Assembly (NCBI GenBank): GCA_002428995.1
Contig: DIYJ01000017.1
Location: 62,001 to 126,000 of the forward strand
Length of the DNA stretch: 64,000 bases
Source: Flavobacteriales bacterium UBA6057
GTDB lineage: Bacteria > Bacteroidota > Bacteroidia > Flavobacteriales_G > Salibacteraceae
Direction of reading: 5' to 3'
Both the position numbers and the translations under genes were made by a program. Below, piece by piece: positions 1 through 7,602 of this stretch (position 1 is its first letter; each line of letters begins with the position of its first letter). The notes under the pieces are model-generated. The model saw nothing but the letters and a program-made list of their open reading frames with translations. It had not been told where the DNA came from and did not search any database.

Positions 1-30
1 GATGCAAAACTAGCTGTTCATAGAATTAAA

Positions 31-45
31 TGCAACTGAGTTGCA
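31..45. promoter_or_regulatory. Zur-type operator in front of the zinc ABC operon
   Basis: A perfect 7-1-7 inverted repeat, TGCAACTGAGTTGCA. The same 15 bases occur at 6802-6816, next to the gene for a Fur-family regulator. The box covers the TTG at 41-43 that serves as the -33 element of the promoter below, so a bound repressor would block RNA polymerase. Assignment to Zur is inferred from the regulator's cysteine pattern and the zinc-related genes; binding has not been shown. Confidence 0.75.
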
Positions 46-70
46 CTTAGGGTTTTGCCTGATATTTTTG
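41..70 (+). promoter_or_regulatory. Bacteroidota-type promoter of the ABC operon
   Basis: TTG at 41-43, a 19-base spacer, and TATTTTTG at 63-70, matching the Bacteroidota consensus TTG-N19-21-TAnnTTTG. Transcription would begin a few bases after 70. This rules out the upstream TTG codon at 55 as the translation start and supports the ATG at 94. Confidence 0.65.
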
Positions 71-93
71 TCGCCAGTTCAAGGAAGAACGCC

Positions 94-720
94 ATGCTTA
101 CCACCCGATCATTACGGTTCACATATGACCAGAAGATAGAGTTTCAGTTTCCTGATATTCAGTTGGGAGTGGGTAACAGTCTTTTGATATTAGGTGAATC
201 CGGAATCGGGAAAACCACCTTGCTCCATCTGATTGCCGGTTTGTTGGAACCTTCTTCAGGAAGTGTGGAATTGATGGGGTCGGTACTCCATGACCTTTCA
301 CACGCGCAGTTGGATCGATTTCGCGGCAGGCACATTGGTTTGGTGTTTCAACGGCCGCATTTCATCCAGGCTTTGTCTTTACGAGAGAACCTGGAGCTGG
401 TGCAATACCTTGCAGGGAAACCTCGAGACAGAGAGCGCATCAGGGAGGTGACGGAAAGTTTGGGAATCGGTCAAAAGCTCAGTGTAAAGCCGCGCAGGCT
501 GAGTCAGGGTGAACAACAGCGTGCTGCCATTGCGCTTGCGGTCATCAACAGGCCGCAATTGATACTGGCGGATGAGCCCACATCCAGCCTGGATGATAAA
601 AACTGTGCTAAAGCGGCTTCTTTGCTTAAGGAACAGGCGGCTTCAACAGGTGCTCAACTGGTGATCATCACTCACGATCAACGACTGAAGGATCAGTTTC
701 AAAACACCATGCAGCTGTGA
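94..720 (+). CDS. ABC transporter ATP-binding protein, LolD/ZrgB-like
   Basis: A 208-aa ATPase of the LolD/MacB class that would power the permease encoded directly downstream. Visible motifs are Walker A GESGIGKTT at about residues 34-42, the signature LSQGEQQR near 136-143, and Walker B followed by the D-loop (LILADEPTSSLD) near 154-165, then the switch histidine in ITHD. The ATG at 94 is chosen because the reading frame also extends back to a TTG at 55, but that lies inside the promoter. The gene ends in a GTGA overlap with the permease start. Being behind a Zur-like box, and followed by a His-rich permease and a small exported protein, it resembles the ATPase of the Zrg-type zinc uptake system I recall from Vibrio. 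The lipoprotein-release family is the alternative. Confidence 0.88.
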   Translation: MLTTRSLRFTYDQKIEFQFPDIQLGVGNSLLILGESGIGKTTLLHLIAGLLEPSSGSVELMGSVLHDLSHAQLDRFRGRHIGLVFQRPHFIQALSLRENLELVQYLAGKPRDRERIREVTESLGIGQKLSVKPRRLSQGEQQRAAIALAVINRPQLILADEPTSSLDDKNCAKAASLLKEQAASTGAQLVIITHDQRLKDQFQNTMQL

Positions 721-1964
721 ACACTTTTCGATTGAGCATCCGAAACATGACCAGTCGCCCGCTCGGCACTTCCCTCAGCTTGCTCTTGCTTACGCTGGGT
801 GTGGGCATGATTGCGTTGCTTTTGCATCTGGACCGTCACGTGCAGCAGCAGATGACCCGCAACATCCGTGACATCGACATGGTGGTGGGAGCCAAGGGAA
901 GTCCGTTGCAGCTTATTCTCTCCGCGGTGTATCACGTAGATGCTCCGACCGGAAATATCGCCTTGAGTGAAGCCCGGAAACTGAAGCGAAACAGGCTAGT
1001 AGCGGCAACCATACCGCTTTCCTATGGAGACAGCCATGAAGGCTTCAGGATTGTTGGGACAGACCATCAGTATCCAGAACTGTATCAGGCAACAATGGCG
1101 AACGGCAGGCTCTGGGAGGCTCCATTCGAAGTCACTCTTGGAGCAACGGTAGCCCATAAACTCAATTTGAACATCGGTGATGTTTTCGAGGGTGCTCACG
1201 GCCTTTCTGAAGGAGGTGAAATTCACGGAGAGCATTCCTATCGTGTGGTTGGCGTACTGAATCGAACAAACTCTGTGATGGATCAGCTGATTCTCACAGC
1301 CACGGAGAGCGTCTGGAATGTTCACGACCATGGAGCAGAGGAGGAGGGCCACAGTAAGCACGAAGATCATATCCACGAGCATGATCATGATGAAGCCCCG
1401 CATGCAGAGCACAAGGGGGAACGTGAGATTACTGCCATGCTGGTGAAGTTCAGAAGTCCTTTGGCTATGGTTCAACTGCCGCGCATGGTGAATGAGAAAA
1501 CAAACATGCAAGCTGCTGTACCGGTGCTTGAGATTGATCGTTTGTTCGGTTTGATGGGAGTAGGAGTGGATGCACTTAGCGCCATCGCATGGGTGGTCAT
1601 GGCCGTGTCTGGCTTCAGTGTGTTTATCAGTCTCTTTAGTGCGTTGAAGGCTCGCGAGTATGAAATGGCATTGATGCGCACCTATGGTGCCAGTCGCTGG
1701 CAATTGGTAGGCTTGGTGCTCCAGGAAGGTCTTCTCTTGATCGTCATTGGTTTTATCCTTGGCATACTCTTCAGTCGCCTCGGGCTGTTTCTGGTTTCGG
1801 GGCTATTGGAAGATACCTATCATTATACCTTCTCAGCATGGGCATGGCTGGTGGAAGAGGGATGGCTTTTGGTAGCCAGCCTGGGCATCGGACTGCTTGC
1901 TTCACTCATTCCCGCTGTGCGTGCATTTCGCGTGAATATTTCTCAAACCCTCATCGATGCATAG
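717..1964 (+). CDS. ABC transporter permease, FtsX/LolE type, with His-rich loop
   Basis: A 415-aa inner-membrane permease with one N-terminal membrane helix (about residues 20-40), a large extracytoplasmic domain, and three C-terminal helices (about 285-400) forming the FtsX core. The extracytoplasmic domain contains a His/Asp/Glu-rich stretch at about residues 202-236 with clusters such as HEHDHDE, a plausible metal-binding loop. It starts at a GTG that overlaps the stop of the ATPase gene (GTGA), so the two are translationally coupled. The Zur-like operator upstream and the His-rich loop point to zinc import or zinc handling instead of lipoprotein release. The direction of transport cannot be read from sequence. 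Confidence 0.82.
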   Translation: MNTFRLSIRNMTSRPLGTSLSLLLLTLGVGMIALLLHLDRHVQQQMTRNIRDIDMVVGAKGSPLQLILSAVYHVDAPTGNIALSEARKLKRNRLVAATIPLSYGDSHEGFRIVGTDHQYPELYQATMANGRLWEAPFEVTLGATVAHKLNLNIGDVFEGAHGLSEGGEIHGEHSYRVVGVLNRTNSVMDQLILTATESVWNVHDHGAEEEGHSKHEDHIHEHDHDEAPHAEHKGEREITAMLVKFRSPLAMVQLPRMVNEKTNMQAAVPVLEIDRLFGLMGVGVDALSAIAWVVMAVSGFSVFISLFSALKAREYEMALMRTYGASRWQLVGLVLQEGLLLIVIGFILGILFSRLGLFLVSGLLEDTYHYTFSAWAWLVEEGWLLVASLGIGLLASLIPAVRAFRVNISQTLIDA

Positions 1965-2397
1965 ACTCATTTTCCTTTTGCTCTCTTTTGTGGCGATCAC
2001 ATTCTCAGGGAGCTCGCAAACGCGGATAACATGGGAAACATTGGAAGATGTTCGTTTCAGCGAGAAGTATAGCGTAGAAGAAGCCTCCTACTATTACTAC
2101 CCTCATTTTGGTTCTACGGTAAAAGCTTTGGAAGGTAAAGAGGTATACCTCAAAGGTTACATCCTGGCGCTTGATCCCGAGGAAGACTATTACCTCTTGT
2201 CGCGAAATCCTATGGCGTCCTGTTTCTTTTGTGGCACAGGCGGCCCTGAAAGCATTGTAGAACTCAAGCTACAACCGGATCAACGGAGGTTTCGAATGGA
2301 CCAGGTTGTCACGATCAAGGGAAAGTTCAGGTTGAACAGTGAGGACATTTACCAGTGCAACTACATCTTCGAGGAAGCGGAGAGGTATAAGCCTTGA
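1957..2397 (+). CDS. small exported protein of the zinc ABC operon, DUF3299-like
   Basis: A 146-aa protein with a clear signal peptide (cleavage near residue 20, after SGSSQ) and a predicted beta-rich body with a KEVYLKGYI strand motif and an MASCFFCG cysteine pair at about residues 87-92. The start overlaps the permease stop by eight bases, so it belongs to the same operon. In size, position and OB-like beta pattern it fits the DUF3299 protein that accompanies LolD/LolE-like genes in Zur-controlled operons (ZrgD in Vibrio, from memory). The CFFC pair could bind metal or form a disulfide in the periplasm. Function is inferred from context only. Confidence 0.65.
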   Translation: MHRLIFLLLSFVAITFSGSSQTRITWETLEDVRFSEKYSVEEASYYYYPHFGSTVKALEGKEVYLKGYILALDPEEDYYLLSRNPMASCFFCGTGGPESIVELKLQPDQRRFRMDQVVTIKGKFRLNSEDIYQCNYIFEEAERYKP

Positions 2398-2422
2398 CGG
2401 TACGATTCACCCCGTGTTTGAA

Positions 2423-4114
2423 TCAGGCTTCGAGCTGATTGAGCTTGTTCATTTTCTCAATTAAACCACCGGTAATGGCCACTACCGATGGTTTGGGAAT
2501 GTTGTCCTTATCAAAAGGCCATCTGCTGGTCGGGTTTTTCAGATCGCGGGTCTGCTCGCCTGGATGTTGCACGCTTAAGAAGAGTGTTTTTCCGTCTGGG
2601 GAGAACCAGGGACCTGTGAGTTCAGCATCTCTGGGTGCAGAAGCCACACGAATGACTTTTCCGGCATCTTTCCCATAGCGAGGAATTACAAAGAGGCTGT
2701 TGTTCTTAAAGGGCATGTAGGGACCATCTTCTTTGTTCATCGCGCTGCCCGACATGTCTGAGGTCATCCAGAGGTTTCCTGCCATGTCAAATGCGAGGTT
2801 GTCAGGACAGGAAAATCCGTTTTCTTCTCCTCCGGCTTTATAAACGGAAGCCTTGAAGCTCAGTGCATCAAAAGCTCCGTTTGCTTCCTCGATTTTCATG
2901 ATCGATCCGTGAAAGTCGTTTTTACCCTTGTTGTTGGTAAGCGAAACGAAAATGTTTCCACTAACCGGGTCTATCTCGATGTCCTCCGGACGATTCAAAG
3001 GAGTGGCGCCCAACAGCTTTGCCGCTTCCCGCGCACGGATCAGCACTTCTGTTTGGTTTTTGAACCTTGTTTTTAATACTTCCTGAGTCTCCCAATCAAG
3101 CGGAAGCCAGATGCCGTTTTCTGTATCCGCTACGTAGAGTGTTCCTTCCTTGAGCGAACCGGGTTTCGATGACACAAACTTGTAGAGGTGCTCATCATTG
3201 GCATCATCACCGGTGTATGCCACTACGCGTTTGTCCTCCAACTCATAGAGCGTGCAGCATTCGTGGGCAAAGCGACCAAGCGCAATATGCTTTTGAGCAC
3301 TACCTGTTTTGGGATCAACTTCTACCACCCATCCATAGTGCTCAGGCGGGTAATCGTAAAACCGTTCCCAGCCATAGATGCTTGATCTTTTGGTGGCTAC
3401 GTTGTTTTCATCGTATTCGGTTTCACCGAAGTAGCTGTCGTAGTTTTCTTCACACGTGATGAAAGTGTTCCACGGGGTGATGCCACCGGAGCAGTTACTG
3501 TTGGTGCCAAAGACTTCCGATGCTCCTGCGATGGGCGAATCCCAGTTTAATGCGATGGGAGTTCGGGCGGTGATGCGCCTGTTGAGCGGATCATTTTGCA
3601 CCACGCTCCATGCACCGTTGTTCATGCGAATTCTCACGATGCTCCCGCCCACGTTGTACATCTCTTTGTCCACCTGCTCCACGGTTCTGTGTTCTTTGGG
3701 ATTCTCAAGATCCCGGTAGTTAAAACCAGAAACAAACAGCGGGTTGATGTATTCATGATTCACCCACAGAAGGCCGTCCGTAGGGTTGGATTCATCGAGA
3801 GGAATGAAGCAGGTAAAATCGTTGTTGAATCCAAACGTGTCCTTATCACTCAGCCTGTCTCCCCACTTCACAACGGTATGGTAGTCCAAGCCTTTTGCTA
3901 AGAGTAGATCATCTTTGTCTGAGGCTCCAATGCCTTCCAACACAAGTTTTCTCAACTTTTCGAGGTCATCACTGGAAAAGCCTTCTTGAGAGGCGGGAGT
4001 GGTTGTGCTTCCGCAGCCCACTAAAAAAGGAGGTAGAATCATCGCTCCCAGGCCGACTTTACCTAAAAAGGAGATAAACTCCTTCCGATTGTACGTTTTG
4101 TTGAAGCTATCCAT
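2423..4114 (-). CDS. phoX: PhoX-type alkaline phosphatase (DUF839)
   Basis: A 563-aa exported phosphatase, the last gene of the leftward zinc-linked operon. The N-terminus has a hydrophobic leader ending in FLVGC, so it may be a lipoprotein; a twin-arginine is not present (NRKEF instead). Family hallmarks visible in order are GLDYHTVVKWGD, LWVNHEY, a GTNSNCSGGITPWNTF/CEEN block near residue 205-220, GRFAHECC, RPEDIEIDP and a CPDNLAFD block. PhoX enzymes use iron and calcium and release phosphate from organic esters, unlike zinc-dependent PhoA. That makes sense as a replacement when zinc is scarce, if the Zur-like box at 6802 controls this operon. The gene lies 41 bases after the carbonic anhydrase-like gene on the same strand. 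Confidence 0.82.
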   Translation of the reverse strand: MDSFNKTYNRKEFISFLGKVGLGAMILPPFLVGCGSTTTPASQEGFSSDDLEKLRKLVLEGIGASDKDDLLLAKGLDYHTVVKWGDRLSDKDTFGFNNDFTCFIPLDESNPTDGLLWVNHEYINPLFVSGFNYRDLENPKEHRTVEQVDKEMYNVGGSIVRIRMNNGAWSVVQNDPLNRRITARTPIALNWDSPIAGASEVFGTNSNCSGGITPWNTFITCEENYDSYFGETEYDENNVATKRSSIYGWERFYDYPPEHYGWVVEVDPKTGSAQKHIALGRFAHECCTLYELEDKRVVAYTGDDANDEHLYKFVSSKPGSLKEGTLYVADTENGIWLPLDWETQEVLKTRFKNQTEVLIRAREAAKLLGATPLNRPEDIEIDPVSGNIFVSLTNNKGKNDFHGSIMKIEEANGAFDALSFKASVYKAGGEENGFSCPDNLAFDMAGNLWMTSDMSGSAMNKEDGPYMPFKNNSLFVIPRYGKDAGKVIRVASAPRDAELTGPWFSPDGKTLFLSVQHPGEQTRDLKNPTSRWPFDKDNIPKPSVVAITGGLIEKMNKLNQLEA

Positions 4115-4155
4115 TTCAGTGTTTTTGATGCCTGAGAGCGATGATGTTAGGAGCG

Positions 4156-4869
4156 CTACAAGCTCTTCATGTCTACTACTTCGAAGTTTCTTGCATCAAA
4201 GTAGTCGTCCAGGCCATAGTCTGTGTTGATGATGATACCTCCCAATAGCGTCACTCGATCCACATGGAACTCATCCTTGCAGGACTTTAGATGCTCGTGG
4301 ATTTTTTTGTTGATGATCTCATACGTTGCCTCTGTGATCGCCTTTGCCTGGTTATCGCTTGCCAGAATCTCATCCCGGTAAGGGAGCAGGCTTTCTTCGA
4401 GTTTCATTTGCTGGTAGTCGTCATCGTTCATCACGGGGGCATAACCAGCGTCCTGGATGCGGTTCAGAGCCAGCATAAGTGCTCCGCAGGAATTCCCCGT
4501 TTCTTCCTGGCGTGGTCGATACATTTTACCCAGATCACCATCCAGTGTAACACCGATGTGGGGCCCGTAGAAAATAAAGGCACTACCCTCGTCAGGAATG
4601 TGGTGTGCAAAGGCTGTCATGCCCGTTTGTCCGGCAAATGGCAATCCACCGAGTCCGCCCATGATGAAGGGGCCAAACAACACGTTGAAGAACGTAGTTG
4701 AAGGGACGTTGATATCATCAGAACATACGGATGTAGCCATCAACACTTTCGAGATGTCGAGCTTGTGCTCAATCTGCATCTTACCCAGGTAGTGGATGGA
4801 AGTATCCTTTGCGTCTTTGGCATTCGGGAAGAAGCCCTTTACAACGTTGTCAAATTTTCTCTGTAGCAT
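4156..4869 (-). CDS. LCIB/LCIC-type (theta) carbonic anhydrase family protein
   Basis: A 237-aa protein matching the limiting-CO2-inducible LCIB/LCIC family first known from algae. It has the diagnostic block GGLGGLPFAGQTG with AFAHH after it (residues 71-90), followed by FIFYGPHIGVTLDG and SCGA. Cys49, His89 or His90 and Cys128 are the expected zinc ligands, and Asp51 with Arg120 the expected Asp-Arg pair. Active members interconvert CO2 and bicarbonate. The protein has no signal peptide, so it would be cytosolic. It sits between PhoX and DUF1826 in the leftward operon. A carbonic anhydrase of a different class under a zinc regulator could back up a zinc-sensitive enzyme, but it would itself need a metal. 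Confidence 0.8.
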   Translation of the reverse strand: MLQRKFDNVVKGFFPNAKDAKDTSIHYLGKMQIEHKLDISKVLMATSVCSDDINVPSTTFFNVLFGPFIMGGLGGLPFAGQTGMTAFAHHIPDEGSAFIFYGPHIGVTLDGDLGKMYRPRQEETGNSCGALMLALNRIQDAGYAPVMNDDDYQQMKLEESLLPYRDEILASDNQAKAITEATYEIINKKIHEHLKSCKDEFHVDRVTLLGGIIINTDYGLDDYFDARNFEVVDMKSL

Positions 4870-5014
4870 AGCAATGGTTTTTCCTTGTGTTAGTCTTCGG
4901 GACTAATAATAGAAGTTTCTCAGGCGACAGCATCGATGCCCGATTGGAAAAATTTTCTGACCTCAACTTCTGCTATGCATTGATCGAATTGCTGCGGCCG
5001 CAATTTCACCTCGT

Positions 5015-5665
5015 TCATTCCCGGTGATGGTGAGGTATGACAGGCTCGCTCGTGTCGATGCGGAGCAACAATCGCTCTTCATTGCTTTCCTCGATGGTTG
5101 GACTTCGATGCACTGCTGCTCTTGCCATAGGTTGAGGATATCTCGCCCCTTTTAACAGCACAATCGCTCCTGTTTCTGCTTGTTGGATATCGCTTTCGTT
5201 GAGCACAATACGGGCATTGTCTTCAAATGAATACAAGGCTTCCCGATTGATGTTATCCTCTTTGAGCCAGAGCGTTCCAGGGCCGCTGTAAGTACAGAGC
5301 AAGCGCACATCGTTCATATCCGTATGAAACCTTCTGCACATGTTGTTGTCTATGGCGCTCAAAAGCAAGCGGAAGCTGTTTACATGCGTGACCTCCTGAA
5401 AGCGTTGGAGTAGGTACTCGATGTCTTCGAGAAGATTTCTGCAGTGAAGAGCGTCCAGTTTAACGCTAAGTTCATCCATGATGGAGCTTATACTCCCGCT
5501 GGATTTCAAGGTCATTTTCTGCGCAAGCAGGTGAGCAATTTCACTGGATAAATCGCTGATGTCCCTTTGACATATAGCGATGTCAACGTCTTCAGTGTGA
5601 ATGCTTTGTAAAATGGCTGGATCAGTATCGATGGCCCAGTTTTTAGTCACCTCGGTAGTCTGCAT
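5015..5665 (-). CDS. DUF1826 family protein
   Basis: A 216-aa cytosolic protein I recognise as DUF1826 from the core CRRFHTD...RLLCTYSGPGTLWL followed by a KGARYPQPMARAAVHRSP block. DUF1826 is often found in Zur-regulated neighbourhoods; its function is unknown. The conserved His114-x-Asp116 together with His186 and Arg198 (start at ATG 5665) look like the metal and 2-oxoglutarate ligands of an Fe(II) dioxygenase, though this is my reading and not an established fact. The C-terminus ends in HHHRE. An in-frame TTG at 5674 would add three residues; the ATG is preferred. It is separated from folE by 46 bases and from the carbonic anhydrase-like gene by 145 bases. Confidence 0.75.
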   Translation of the reverse strand: MQTTEVTKNWAIDTDPAILQSIHTEDVDIAICQRDISDLSSEIAHLLAQKMTLKSSGSISSIMDELSVKLDALHCRNLLEDIEYLLQRFQEVTHVNSFRLLLSAIDNNMCRRFHTDMNDVRLLCTYSGPGTLWLKEDNINREALYSFEDNARIVLNESDIQQAETGAIVLLKGARYPQPMARAAVHRSPTIEESNEERLLLRIDTSEPVIPHHHRE

Positions 5666-5711
5666 AGATTTCAATGATGGTTGCTAAATGATTCAATCTC
5701 AAGTGTTGAAC

Positions 5712-6368
5712 TTATCGTTCGATGCTTTGAAAGAACTCGTTTCGGACAGTTCCATCTTCGAAGGATCCTCCATACTCGATGGTGGTGGTGGAACTTTCCT
5801 TGTCTTTTATGCCTCGAGCCGAAACACACATGTGCTTTGCATTGATCACTACAATCACATCCTGCGTTTCAAGTGTTTCCTGCAGGTCATTCAGGATTTG
5901 CAGGCATAAGCGCTCCTGAACCTGTGGGCGGTGAGAATAGTAGTCTACCAACCGGTTGATTTTTGACAGTCCAATCACTCGATTCTTGGGGATGTAGCCA
6001 ATGTGAGCAGTGCCCGTTATCGGTAAGAAGTGATGCTCACAGGAAGAATCCAGCGTGATGTCCTGTTCGATCAGCATTTTCCTGTATCCGTATTTGTTGG
6101 GAAAGGTTGAAAGTCGTGGCTTGTTTGAAGGATTGAGGCCGTAAAACAGCTCCTTCACGTACATTTTTGCCACACGATGCGGTGTGCCTGAAAGGCTTTC
6201 ATCGTTCAAGTCAAGCCCCAACTCTTCCATGATCCTGGCAAAGTGATGCTCGATGTTGGTCATCTTTTCAGCATCTGACTTGTCAAAAGCATGGGCGTGC
6301 ATCGGGGTGTCGATGGATGTGGAAATATGCTGATCTCCTATGTCCTCAATTGTCATTACATCTTTCAT
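5712..6368 (-). CDS. folE: GTP cyclohydrolase I (FolE, type IA)
   Basis: A 218-aa enzyme that converts GTP to dihydroneopterin triphosphate, the first step of tetrahydrofolate and pterin synthesis. The zinc ligands Cys110 (SSCEHH), His113 and Cys181 (AKHMCVSARG) are all present, as is the GTPHRVAKMY block. It is therefore the zinc-dependent form, not the zinc-independent FolE2 usually put under Zur. It lies 15 bases downstream of the MerC-like gene in an operon headed by a Zur-like box. An extra low-affinity or alternative-metal FolE copy induced by zinc shortage is one explanation; whether the genome has a second folE is not visible here. Confidence 0.9.
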   Translation of the reverse strand: MKDVMTIEDIGDQHISTSIDTPMHAHAFDKSDAEKMTNIEHHFARIMEELGLDLNDESLSGTPHRVAKMYVKELFYGLNPSNKPRLSTFPNKYGYRKMLIEQDITLDSSCEHHFLPITGTAHIGYIPKNRVIGLSKINRLVDYYSHRPQVQERLCLQILNDLQETLETQDVIVVINAKHMCVSARGIKDKESSTTTIEYGGSFEDGTVRNEFFQSIER

Positions 6369-6383
6369 CTGCGGTCTTATTTT

Positions 6384-6776
6384 TTAATCACATTGGCAAT
6401 ACCTGCGGTTGTACAGGTGGAGAATAATCAGGCTTAAAGCAGGAACATAGATCCATGCTTCGGCAAGGTGCACGGCTTCCAGCTTCTCGTTCAAAATGAT
6501 GGCTGCGAGGAAAAGCCAGCTCACAGAGAGAGCAATCTTCACCCATGCTATGGATGAATTGCGAAATGCCCAAAGCACAGCCACCAGCGAGACGATCAGC
6601 ATGACCGAATCAATCAGTCCCCACCACATTGGACTTTCTGCGTGATGTGCATGCAGTCCAGCATGAGCTGCGAATAGAAATGGTGTTGCCACACAGTGAA
6701 TCAGGCAGAGCCCGCTGGCCAGAGCACCCAATAGGTCAGATTTACCTCCGCTAAGCAGTGGTTGTGAATTTGTCAT
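6384..6776 (-). CDS. MerC-domain membrane protein
   Basis: A 130-aa protein with four predicted membrane helices (about residues 15-40, 50-70, 78-95 and 100-122) and the MerC-like motif CLIHC at residues 24-28 at the end of helix 1. A short His-rich stretch (HAGLHAHH, residues 38-45) and a C-terminal CQC could also hold metal. MerC proteins carry mercury or other soft metals across the membrane. Small MerC-like proteins beside Fur-family regulators are common in Bacteroidota, and here a zinc role is more likely than mercury because the gene heads the operon behind a Zur-like operator. Substrate and direction are inference. Confidence 0.75.
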   Translation of the reverse strand: MTNSQPLLSGGKSDLLGALASGLCLIHCVATPFLFAAHAGLHAHHAESPMWWGLIDSVMLIVSLVAVLWAFRNSSIAWVKIALSVSWLFLAAIILNEKLEAVHLAEAWIYVPALSLIILHLYNRRYCQCD

Positions 6777-6801
6777 CTTGGTTGACTAGAATGATTCTTA
6801 A

Positions 6802-6816
6802 TGCAACTGAGTTGCA
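6802..6816. promoter_or_regulatory. Zur-type operator of the leftward operon
   Basis: TGCAACTGAGTTGCA, identical to the box at 31-45. It overlaps the downstream edge of the -7 element and the probable start of transcription of the leftward operon (merC-like, folE, DUF1826, LCIB-like, phoX), a position suited to repression. Confidence 0.75.
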
Positions 6817-6846
6817 AACATAGATCAATTGAATTTCTAAATGCAA
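6815..6846 (-). promoter_or_regulatory. promoter of the leftward zinc-linked operon
   Basis: Read on the minus strand: TTG at 6846-6844, a 21-base spacer, and TATGTTTG at 6822-6815, matching the Bacteroidota consensus. The -33 TTG lies inside the second palindrome (6841-6857), so both boxes could act on this promoter. Confidence 0.6.
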
Positions 6847-6857
6847 CTTGGTTGCAT
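6841..6857. promoter_or_regulatory. second Zur-type operator, next to the regulator gene
   Basis: ATGCAACTTGGTTGCAT, a perfect 7-3-7 palindrome of the same motif family as the boxes at 31-45 and 6802-6816, with different central bases. It ends one base before the -7 element of the regulator gene (TAGATTTG, 6858-6865), suggesting autoregulation and shared control of the divergent promoters. Confidence 0.65.
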
Positions 6858-6865
6858 TAGATTTG
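6858..6865 (+). promoter_or_regulatory. -7 element of the regulator gene
   Basis: TAGATTTG matches TAnnTTTG. No TTG stands 19-21 bases upstream, so the -33 element is poor. The GTG start codon begins only five bases after this element, so the transcript is probably leaderless or nearly so. Confidence 0.5.
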
Positions 6866-6869
6866 CGGT

Positions 6870-7250
6870 GTGGGAATCATTCGCAAGACAAAATCGGTGA
6901 GGGCGATCCTTGATCAGTTCAAGAAGGCTGATACTGCAATTTCTGTGGTCGACATGGTGGATCGTGTTGGTCAGGATATGAACAAAACCACCGTTTATCG
7001 AATCCTCGAGCGTCTCGAAGATGAAGGCAGTTTGCATTCATTCATGGGCGGTGACGGAAATCGATGGTACGCAAAATGTAAAGGGTGCTCTTCCCATGAA
7101 CATCAGGATACTCACCCTCATTTTCAGTGCAAGGACTGCGGAAAGACGGAATGTCTGACGCTCGACATATCGATCCCTTCCCTTCCTGGGCATAAGGTTG
7201 AATCAGCCTCTTTGCTCTTAGTAGGGCAGTGTCAGGAATGCCAGGCGTAG
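6870..7250 (+). CDS. zur: Fur-family metal regulator, probably Zur
   Basis: A 126-aa DNA-binding repressor. The N-terminal winged helix has the Fur recognition segment MNKTTVYRILERLEDEG at residues 37-53. The C-terminal half has Cys87-x-x-Cys90 and Cys121-x-x-Cys124, the structural zinc site of Fur proteins, plus extra candidate ligands Cys70, Cys73, His76, His78, His83 and His85. The neighbours (His-rich ABC permease, MerC-like protein, FolE, DUF1826) argue for zinc instead of iron sensing. The start is the GTG at 6870; no upstream in-frame ATG exists. Two palindromes lie in the 70 bases upstream, so it likely controls itself and the divergent operon. PerR or an iron Fur are less likely alternatives. 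Confidence 0.8.
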   Translation: MGIIRKTKSVRAILDQFKKADTAISVVDMVDRVGQDMNKTTVYRILERLEDEGSLHSFMGGDGNRWYAKCKGCSSHEHQDTHPHFQCKDCGKTECLTLDISIPSLPGHKVESASLLLVGQCQECQA

Positions 7251-7602
7251 TTTTCCTTCTTTTTTTCCTATTGGGGTGGTGATAAGCTTAAGCTGTGAAG
7301 TCCGGCATTTGATCTTCCGTTGACTTGTTCATCGTTTGACTCGTCACAAAACAAATAATCCCTCGCTTCGCGAAAGCTTTTCTGCTTGCGGAGAGGATGA
7401 TCGGAATTTCTATTCTCGATTGAAGAAGATTTACAGCGCATCCGTGAAACACAGAAATTCCTCCTTCGTGCAGCTTATATAGTATTTAGGACATTCTGCA
7501 ACTTATCTACAGAACGCATTTGGCATTCAGCACAGATGTACTACTTTTCGAAGGCTGCCGTGTAAATGGTTAGCACCTCATTTCCTCCCAACGCCACTAC
7601 AC
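7251..7602. other. 352-base intergenic region before the giant-gene operon
   Basis: No open frame of useful length. It is A+T-richer than the following genes. The stretch 7350-7395 (CCCTCGCTTCGCG followed by CTTGCGGAGAG at 7385-7395) resembles the terminator and 3' end of a tRNA gene and shares 11 bases with the 3' end of the tRNA-Ser at 28274. TACTTTTC at about 7538-7545 is one base off the -7 consensus. No confident promoter for the giant operon could be assigned. Confidence 0.4.

Noticed and set aside
55..93. TTG start at 55 for the first ATPase
   Set aside because: It lies between the -33 and -7 elements of the promoter, upstream of the likely transcription start; ATG 94 fits.
996..1703. 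Long minus-strand frame (235 aa) opposite the permease
   Set aside because: Low-complexity, His/Cys-rich translation that mirrors the permease codons; no domain and no start context.
4870..5014. Riboswitch or extra Zur box in the 145-base gap
   Set aside because: A GC hairpin around 4988-5006 is visible but no known riboswitch core or TGCAAC palindrome.
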